Assembly (NCBI RefSeq): GCF_030147005.1
Contig: NZ_JASLAW010000184.1
Span: forward strand, 1-6,228
Source of the DNA: Pseudomonas sp.
GTDB taxonomy: Bacteria; Pseudomonadota; Gammaproteobacteria; Pseudomonadales; Pseudomonadaceae
Direction of reading: 5' to 3'
DNA length: 6,228 nucleotides
Part shown: positions 1-4,520 of the stretch, in pieces
Numbering within the stretch: the stretch's first letter is position 1
Layout: each line of letters starts with the position of its first letter
Position numbers and translations under genes: made by a program
The notes under the pieces: model-generated
The model's input: the letters and a program-made list of their open reading frames with translations, nothing else
Told to the model about the DNA's origin: nothing
Databases searched by the model: none

Positions 1-218
1 ACGCTCTTACAGATGGCCGAGCGATACATCACCCACATGGTTTCGGTTTTGAGCTCCTGGGGCAGTTTCACGGTGACGGTTATTTTTTCGCTGTTGGCAG
101 GCGGTGCCAGGCTGTAGTCCTGACGGCAGCCGCTGAGGCTGATGAACAGCACGCACACAACAGTGAATAGTCGGAGAAACCTGGTTCCGACCTTGCGCGT
201 CTTAATCGGCTTAACCAT
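1..218 (-). CDS. Small lipoprotein, N-terminal part (probable immunity protein of the adjacent lipase)
   Basis: I read this frame by hand from the reverse strand; it is open from an ATG at 218-216 to the window edge (72 codons, 3' end missing). It begins with a basic stretch (MVKPIKTRKVGTRFLR), then a hydrophobic segment (residues 17-28) and a lipobox L-S-G-C with the lipidated Cys at residue 31, so it should be exported and acylated. The residue after Cys is Arg, not Asp, which by the usual Lol rule favours the outer membrane. The mature part starts as a Pro/Ala linker followed by a beta-like stretch (EKITVTVKLP) and a Y-R-S-x-x-C motif at residues 65-70. The ATG overlaps the lipase stop by 8 bp (ATGGTTAA), so translation is probably coupled; only a weak GAG precedes it. 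By analogy with T6SS lipase/immunity pairs, it may protect the periplasm against the upstream lipase. The role is inferred from position and export signal; I do not recognise the family. Confidence 0.8.
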   Translation of the reverse strand, partial: MVKPIKTRKVGTRFLRLFTVVCVLFISLSGCRQDYSLAPPANSEKITVTVKLPQELKTETMWVMYRSAICKS

Positions 219-2250
219 AGGTTTTCTCGTAATAGGCATTTGGGTCGGCAATGGCGTTAAAGCGCTGCAGCGCCTCGGCGCCGCCCTCCAATTGCTGGGT
301 GATATGCAGGGCTTGGTCCAGCAAGCCTTGCAAGTGGAGAAACACCTGGCTGCGGGCCAGTTCGTCCTCATGAATGCTTCCGTAGTATTCCTTTATCTGT
401 TCTTCGAACTTGCGCCTTTCTATTTGTCGTTGCAGTAGCGGATCGCGTTCGGCGTCAATCGATTCCAGTAATTGGTTGTGGATATAGGGTTGGTACTGCG
501 ACATGTAGTGATCACCAAGACGCGGCATTCGCCACGTCGTAGGGAGGCTGTAGCGCGGGAAGAGTCGGGCTCTGTTCTCGGCGGTCAGGGAGGTATTCAG
601 GCGCTGCGTGGCCTGCTCGGCCTGCTGGTCACTGTCCTCGCACAGGCTCGGGACCAAATACAACTTGGTTTTTACCGGCAACGCGTAGGCGATCGTGCTG
701 CTATAAGGCGAGCCATCGGGTTTGCGGTAAGCGGGGTAGGGGGTGAAGTTGTGTTGCAGGTGTTGTTCGGCCCGGAGAAACAGGGCGATCTCGCCGTGAT
801 GGCTGTACGGGTCCTCATGTTTGAACAAGGCGCTGGAGGCGGCTTGCCGTAGCGACCAACTAAACCCCGCCAGCAGGCCCACAGGGCCGTAGATGTCATA
901 CAGGTAGTTGTCCAGCGCGGCCTCGGGGGGCACGCGGGGGATGGCGTCCATGTCATTGACATGGCGAAAGTGCCATAGGTCTCCCAGAAATTGCACGGCG
1001 TGGAGGGTGAAGGTGCGTGGCATGCCGTAGGTGTAGAGCAGAGGGTTATAGTCTTTCAGCGAGGCTGCGTGGATCAGACCGAGAGCGCCGCCGAGGCTAT
1101 GACCGCAGATGAACAGCTTTTTACTTTCAATATCCTCAAAAATTGTCTTACCCATAACTTTGGTATAAACCCGTCTCGCCATCTCAAAAGCATCACGAAA
1201 GCCAAGATGCACACTGCCCACAGAACTAAGGCCAGGACAAGGAACCTTAGGCTCGCAAATCGCAGCAATCTCCGGTTTCACGGGTCGAAAGGTCGCATCA
1301 GTAATTAAATCTGCGAACCCTTCCATTTCAGTACCGCGCCAAGCCACCAAAACCTGAGCAGCACTGATAGCGTAAAACAGCTGAGTGTGACCTTCCGGTG
1401 GGTCTGCCTTGGCAGTGTCCAGGCGGTCAGCCGCCACATACCGATCACTAAAGGGCACATCCGTCACCACACAGGGCCATACCTGGCTGTTATCCCAAAC
1501 CCGAGGTGTGCGCGATAAATCCAGGCATTGCTGCTCGAAAAACTGCTTGACGGAACCCAGCTCACTTTCATCCTGCTTGCTATACGCCAGAATACTCATC
1601 AACCCCAGGTTGTAGGCATTGACCAGGCTGTACTCGGGCTGATGATGCAGCACCAAAGACCAGGCGCGAAAAGGGCAGACTTCCAGTACATGGCGACGGT
1701 CCAGTTCATCACCACGCACGGTGAAGCCGCCATAGCCCGGGTCCGGAAAGTGAAAGGCTGGAGGCTGCTTGGTATCTGACACAGTTGGGTTAAGAGTCGG
1801 CAGCTTGTCACTTAATTGCCCGATACGCAGATAGTGATATCCGTGCCCGGCAGCCAGTGCCTGCGTCTCAATCGGCGAAAAGCCTGAGCATTGCGAGCCA
1901 TACAACGGCGTATCATCACCGACAATCGGCCGGGGCGGCTCGGCACGTTCGGCACGCAAACGACGGGTTTGCAGTTGCTCAGCCAGCGGGTCGGCCTGCA
2001 TCGACAGTGTGATAGGCAACGGATGCAAGCCGTCGATGCGTATCACGCCTTGCGCATCGCTAAGGCCTGCGAACTCGGGCATCAACCCCTCGCGAGTGGC
2101 GTCGTTCACCGCCCGATAAGGCAAATTCGCCAGCGGCTCGCCTTGCTCATCCAGCAACTGGAATTCAATCCAATACTGTTTCTGTTTGCCGACAATAAGA
2201 TCTTTGTACGGATTGAGAGTGTCGGTGCGGTGTATGGGGTCGTTGTGCAT
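211..2250 (-). CDS. Class 3 lipase-domain protein, probable T6SS phospholipase effector (Tle-like)
   Basis: A 679-residue protein with no signal peptide or clear membrane segment. Residues about 26-82 (YWIEFQLLDEQGEPLANLPY, then a G-x-S-D-x-x-G-x-I turn) look like a transthyretin-like beta-sandwich of the kind seen on VgrG tips and T6SS cargo. Residues about 210-490 form an alpha/beta-hydrolase of the lipase class 3 type. It has an oxyanion-side AWRGTE block (303-308) followed by DLITDATF, the nucleophile elbow GHSLGG with Ser385, and a HVNDMDAIPRVPP block with likely catalytic Asp435. His484/His485 in YSHHGEI are candidates for the third triad member, but this is uncertain because in some class 3 lipases the analogous His is not catalytic. 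The C-terminal 110 residues are charged and helical (600-660). Predicted role: hydrolysis of membrane (phospho)lipid acyl esters in rival cells after T6SS delivery. The overlapping downstream lipoprotein fits an immunity partner. No vgrG/hcp is in view, so T6SS export is an inference; a non-secreted lipase is the alternative. Start chosen at ATG 2250 rather than TTG 2265 because the Shine-Dalgarno lies between them. Confidence 0.87.
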   Translation of the reverse strand: MHNDPIHRTDTLNPYKDLIVGKQKQYWIEFQLLDEQGEPLANLPYRAVNDATREGLMPEFAGLSDAQGVIRIDGLHPLPITLSMQADPLAEQLQTRRLRAERAEPPRPIVGDDTPLYGSQCSGFSPIETQALAAGHGYHYLRIGQLSDKLPTLNPTVSDTKQPPAFHFPDPGYGGFTVRGDELDRRHVLEVCPFRAWSLVLHHQPEYSLVNAYNLGLMSILAYSKQDESELGSVKQFFEQQCLDLSRTPRVWDNSQVWPCVVTDVPFSDRYVAADRLDTAKADPPEGHTQLFYAISAAQVLVAWRGTEMEGFADLITDATFRPVKPEIAAICEPKVPCPGLSSVGSVHLGFRDAFEMARRVYTKVMGKTIFEDIESKKLFICGHSLGGALGLIHAASLKDYNPLLYTYGMPRTFTLHAVQFLGDLWHFRHVNDMDAIPRVPPEAALDNYLYDIYGPVGLLAGFSWSLRQAASSALFKHEDPYSHHGEIALFLRAEQHLQHNFTPYPAYRKPDGSPYSSTIAYALPVKTKLYLVPSLCEDSDQQAEQATQRLNTSLTAENRARLFPRYSLPTTWRMPRLGDHYMSQYQPYIHNQLLESIDAERDPLLQRQIERRKFEEQIKEYYGSIHEDELARSQVFLHLQGLLDQALHITQQLEGGAEALQRFNAIADPNAYYEKTYG

Positions 2251-2255
2251 GGCAG

Positions 2256-2260
2256 TCCTT
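2256..2260 (-). promoter_or_regulatory. Ribosome binding site deciding the lipase start
   Basis: On the minus strand AAGGA lies 5 nt upstream of the ATG at 2250-2248. A longer reading from the TTG at 2265 would put this Shine-Dalgarno inside the coding sequence, so the ATG start giving 679 residues is preferred. Confidence 0.7.
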
Positions 2261-2381
2261 AGCAATGGATGTGGCGAAAAACCAAAGCGTAAAGAGTTGC
2301 TATCGGTGACGAATGTCGGAAGGTTCGCTTTTCAAAGCAGGTGCCTTCCTGATCGAAAGGTATATGAAGAAGCGGCGATAA

Positions 2382-2397
2382 TGGCGCAAAGCTAGCA
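2382..2397 (+). promoter_or_regulatory. Candidate sigma-54 (RpoN) promoter for the acyl-CoA ligase gene
   Basis: TGGCGC-AAAGC-TAGCA matches the consensus TGGCAC-N5-TTGCW at 9 of 11 defined positions, with the GG (-24) and GC (-12) doublets present at the exact GG-N10-GC spacing. It points towards the ligase gene and would start transcription near 2408, giving a leader of about 95 nt. No activator (bEBP) gene or verified upstream activator site is visible, and the match was found by eye, so it is only a candidate. No convincing sigma-70 -35/-10 pair was seen for this gene. Confidence 0.33.
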
Positions 2398-2458
2398 TTT
2401 GCTCGGGTCTGCAAATCATTCCTTCGGCTGATTTAGCTGCAACATAACCTCTCTACAG

Positions 2459-2485
2459 TGCAGGTCTTCAAGCCAAGACCGTGCA
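2459..2485. repeat. Inverted repeat / possible leader hairpin upstream of the ligase gene
   Basis: GGTCTT (2463-2468) and AAGACC (2475-2480) are perfect inverted arms with a 6-nt loop (CAAGCC). The pairing continues outward as TGCA (2459-2462) with TGCA (2482-2485) after a single bulged G at 2481, giving a 10-bp stem. It ends 18 nt before the ligase start codon and has no following T-run, so an operator or a leader RNA structure is more likely than a terminator. It is nested inside the larger 2402-2519 inverted repeat. Confidence 0.55.
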
Positions 2486-2492
2486 GTCATTA

Positions 2493-2498
2493 AAGGGA
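2493..2498 (+). promoter_or_regulatory. Ribosome binding site of the acyl-CoA ligase gene
   Basis: AAGGGA precedes the ATG at 2504 by 5 nt. It supports this start and leaves the neighbouring hairpin (2459-2485) just upstream, where a folded leader could affect ribosome access. Confidence 0.65.
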
Positions 2499-2503
2499 TT
2501 CGT

Positions 2504-4186
2504 ATGTTGCAGACCCGAGTTATCCCGCCCGCCGAAGGTGCGTACCAATACCCGCTGTTGATCAAACGTCTGCTGATGTCCGGGACGCGCTACGAGAAGA
2601 CCCGCGAAATCATCTATCGCGACAAGCTGCGCTACACCTATCCGACGCTGATCGAGCGCGTTGCGCGCCTGGCCAATGTGTTGACCGAAGCGGGCGTCAA
2701 GGCCGGTGACACCGTTGCCGTGATGGATTGGGACAGCCATCGTTACCTGGAATGCATGTTCGCCATCCCGATGATCGGCGCGGTGATCCACACCATCAAC
2801 GTGCGCCTGTCGCCGGAACAGATTCTCTACACCATGAACCACGCCGAAGACCGCTTCGTACTGGTCAACAGTGAGTTTGCGGGGCTCTACCAGGCCAACG
2901 CCGGGCAGTTGACCACGGTCGACAAGACATTGTTGATTACCGATGGTGACACCAAGACCTGCGAGCTACCCAATCTGGTGGGCGAGTACGAAACCCTGCT
3001 GGCCGCTGCCAGCCCCAAGTACGACTTCGCGGATTTCGACGAAAATTCCGTCGCCACCACCTTCTACACCACCGGTACCACCGGCAATCCCAAGGGCGTG
3101 TATTTCACCCACCGCCAACTGGTGCTGCACACCATTGGCGTGGCGACCATCATGGGCAGCGTCGACAGCGTGCGTTTGCTCGGCACCAACGACGTGTACA
3201 TGCCCATCACGCCGATGTTCCATGTGCACGCCTGGGGCCTGCCGTATGTAGCGACCATGCTCGGCCTGAAGCAGGTGTATCCCGGTCGATACGACCCGGA
3301 ATACCTGGTGGAGCTGTGGCGCAAGGAAAAGGTCACTTTTTCCCACTGCGTGCCGACCATTCTGCAAATGGTGCTCAATGCCAAGGCCGCCCAGGACGTG
3401 GATTTCGGCGGTTGGAAAATCGTCATCGGCGGCAGCGCGCTCAACCGTTCGCTGTACGAAGCCGCCAAGGCTTGTGGCATTCAATTGACCGCCGCGTACG
3501 GTATGTCCGAGACCGGGCCGCTGGTGTCCTGCGCCCACCTCAACGCCGAGCTGATGGCCGGCAGCGAAGATGAACGCATCACCTATCGCATCAAGGCCGG
3601 TGTGCCTGGGCCGTTGGTGGAGGCGGCGATCATGGACACCGACGGCAACTTTTTGCCTGCCGATGGCGAATCCCAGGGCGAGCTGGTACTGCGCGCGCCC
3701 TGGCTCACCGAGGGCTATTACAACGAGCCGCAAAAGGGCGCCGAGCTGTGGGCCGGTGGCTGGATGCACACCGGTGACGTCGCCACCCTGGACGCGTTCG
3801 GCGTGATCGATATCCGTGACCGCATCAAGGATGTGATCAAGACCGGGGGCGAATGGATCTCTTCCCTGGCCCTGGAAGACCTCGTCAGTCGCCACCCGGC
3901 GGTACGCGAAGTAGCGGTGGTGGGCATCGCCGACCCGCAGTGGGGCGAGCGCCCGTTTGCGCTGTTGGTGTTGCGTGATGGCCATGTGATAGGGGCCCGT
4001 GAGCTCAAGGAGCATCTCAAACCGTTCGTAGAATTGGGCCACTTGAGCAAGTGGGCGATTCCGAGCCAGATCGCCGTTGTTACTGAAATTCCCAAGACCA
4101 GCGTCGGCAAGCTCGACAAAAAACGTATCCGCATCGACATCATCGAATGGCAGGCCAACAACAGCACGTTCCTGTCGACCCTCTGA
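2504..4186 (+). CDS. Fatty acyl-CoA ligase (AMP-binding, FadD/AlkK-like)
   Basis: A complete 560-residue member of the ANL superfamily. It activates a carboxylic acid as acyl-AMP with ATP and then forms the CoA thioester; cytoplasmic, feeding beta-oxidation. All core motifs are intact: the phosphate-binding loop YTTGTTGNPKG (188-198), YGMSETGP (332-339), the WMHTGD ATP-ribose block with Asp425, the hinge DIRDRIKDVIKTGGEW (436-451), and the C-terminal PKTSVGKLDKK with the expected catalytic Lys536. Length fits medium/long-chain fatty acyl-CoA ligases of the AlkK type. Residues such as INVRLSPEQILYTMNHAED (98-116) are typical of that branch (AlkK has a similar block around its INPRL). Chain length cannot be read from sequence alone; aromatic or short-chain acids remain possible. 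It is divergent from the lipase and is followed, after 334 bp, by a DUF1302 gene, which suggests use of a hydrophobic ester or fatty substrate. From memory, P. putida has a similar ligase near DUF1302/DUF1329 genes (PP_0763 region); not verified here. Confidence 0.95.
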   Translation: MLQTRVIPPAEGAYQYPLLIKRLLMSGTRYEKTREIIYRDKLRYTYPTLIERVARLANVLTEAGVKAGDTVAVMDWDSHRYLECMFAIPMIGAVIHTINVRLSPEQILYTMNHAEDRFVLVNSEFAGLYQANAGQLTTVDKTLLITDGDTKTCELPNLVGEYETLLAAASPKYDFADFDENSVATTFYTTGTTGNPKGVYFTHRQLVLHTIGVATIMGSVDSVRLLGTNDVYMPITPMFHVHAWGLPYVATMLGLKQVYPGRYDPEYLVELWRKEKVTFSHCVPTILQMVLNAKAAQDVDFGGWKIVIGGSALNRSLYEAAKACGIQLTAAYGMSETGPLVSCAHLNAELMAGSEDERITYRIKAGVPGPLVEAAIMDTDGNFLPADGESQGELVLRAPWLTEGYYNEPQKGAELWAGGWMHTGDVATLDAFGVIDIRDRIKDVIKTGGEWISSLALEDLVSRHPAVREVAVVGIADPQWGERPFALLVLRDGHVIGARELKEHLKPFVELGHLSKWAIPSQIAVVTEIPKTSVGKLDKKRIRIDIIEWQANNSTFLSTL

Positions 4187-4192
4187 CGCCTC

Positions 4193-4218
4193 TTGCCGTG
4201 CCTGTACGGGGGCGGCAA
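4193..4218 (+). terminator. Weak hairpin after the ligase gene, possible terminator
   Basis: TTGCCG (4193-4198) and CGGCAA (4213-4218) are perfect inverted arms with a 14-nt loop, starting 7 nt after the ligase stop codon. There is no T-run after the stem, so intrinsic termination would be inefficient; it may simply protect the 3' end or act with Rho. Confidence 0.3.
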
Positions 4219-4318
4219 TGCTCTATCTCAGGCCTTTACTTGTGATTTGCCAAATTTCAGCCATCCTTGCCGCGTCGACCTTCGTCGGCGTGGCGAAAGG
4301 GTCGTGGCAGACGGGTTG

Positions 4319-4332
4319 GTGATGCAAATCAC
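4319..4332. promoter_or_regulatory. Crp/Vfr- or Fnr-family-like dyad upstream of the DUF1302 gene
   Basis: GTGAT-GCAA-ATCAC is a perfect 5-bp dyad. Read as GTGA-N6-TCAC it carries the Crp/Vfr core, with the right half extended to TCACA. Read as GTGAT-N4-ATCAC it is one mismatch per arm from the Anr/Fnr form TTGAT-N4-ATCAA. It lies about 190 bp before the DUF1302 start and about 40 bp before a TATAGT box. If that box is the -10, the dyad centre falls near -53, which is not an ideal activator position, so the assignment is tentative. Confidence 0.3.
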
Positions 4333-4508
4333 ACTTTAGAGGGATCAAGCACTACCCCCTGCTGGCTATAGTCCCTTCCAGAGTTTTTCGCGGATGTTGC
4401 GCTTCGGGCGATGGTGGCTCGGTTGTCGCTCGGCATTGGTATCGTTGTATCCCGGCCGTTACATGCATCCTGCGAAAGAGCTCACTGCCATAACAATAAA
4501 ATGCACAT

Positions 4509-4512
4509 GGAG
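4509..4512 (+). promoter_or_regulatory. Ribosome binding site of the DUF1302 gene
   Basis: GGAG lies 8 nt before the ATG at 4521. It supports this start, which is directly followed by a good signal peptide. Confidence 0.55.
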
Positions 4513-4520
4513 TAGCGTCG

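Larger units (their letters stand above)
2402..2519. repeat. Perfect 13-bp inverted repeat spanning the ligase leader and codons 2-6
   Basis: The left arm CTCGGGTCTGCAA (2402-2414) is the exact reverse complement of the right arm TTGCAGACCCGAG (2507-2519), with 92 bp between them. The right arm begins immediately after the ATG at 2504 and lies wholly in coding sequence. A further G-U pair (2401/2520) is possible in RNA. Within both arms is GGTCTGCAA, and a third near-identical copy GGTCTTCAA lies at 2463-2471. Function is unknown: it could be paired operator sites, an mRNA structure around the start codon, or a leftover of a local inverted duplication. Confidence 0.75.
4187..4520. other. Intergenic region between the ligase and DUF1302 genes
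   Basis: This 334-bp gap contains no recognisable gene. What can be seen, in order: a hairpin just after the ligase stop (4193-4218); a 34-codon hydrophobic reading frame (4218-4322) with only a poor ribosome site; a small dyad ATTTG-C-CAAAT near 4244-4254; a Crp/Vfr-like dyad (4319-4332); and TATAGT at 4367-4372, a 5/6 match to the sigma-70 -10 box but without a good -35. Together these suggest that the DUF1302 gene has its own promoter rather than relying only on read-through from the ligase gene. Confidence 0.5.

Noticed and set aside
1891..2262. Plus-strand 123-codon frame (and others at 142-438, 472-852, 991-1308 and 1528-1779)
   Set aside because: They lie antisense to the lipase or lipoprotein genes, lack good ribosome sites and encode no recognisable protein.
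2251..2265. TTG start at 2265 adding five residues to the lipase
   Set aside because: The AAGGA ribosome site at 2260-2256 would then be inside the gene; it serves the ATG at 2250 well.
2966..4042. 358-codon open frame on the minus strand
   Set aside because: Antisense to the acyl-CoA ligase, which has every ANL motif intact; the His/Gly/Val-rich translation is typical of a GC-rich shadow frame.
4305..4320. Sigma-54-like TGGCAG-N5-TTGGT
   Set aside because: The GG (-24) is present, but the -12 doublet is GG instead of GC, a position that is nearly invariant; too weak to call.
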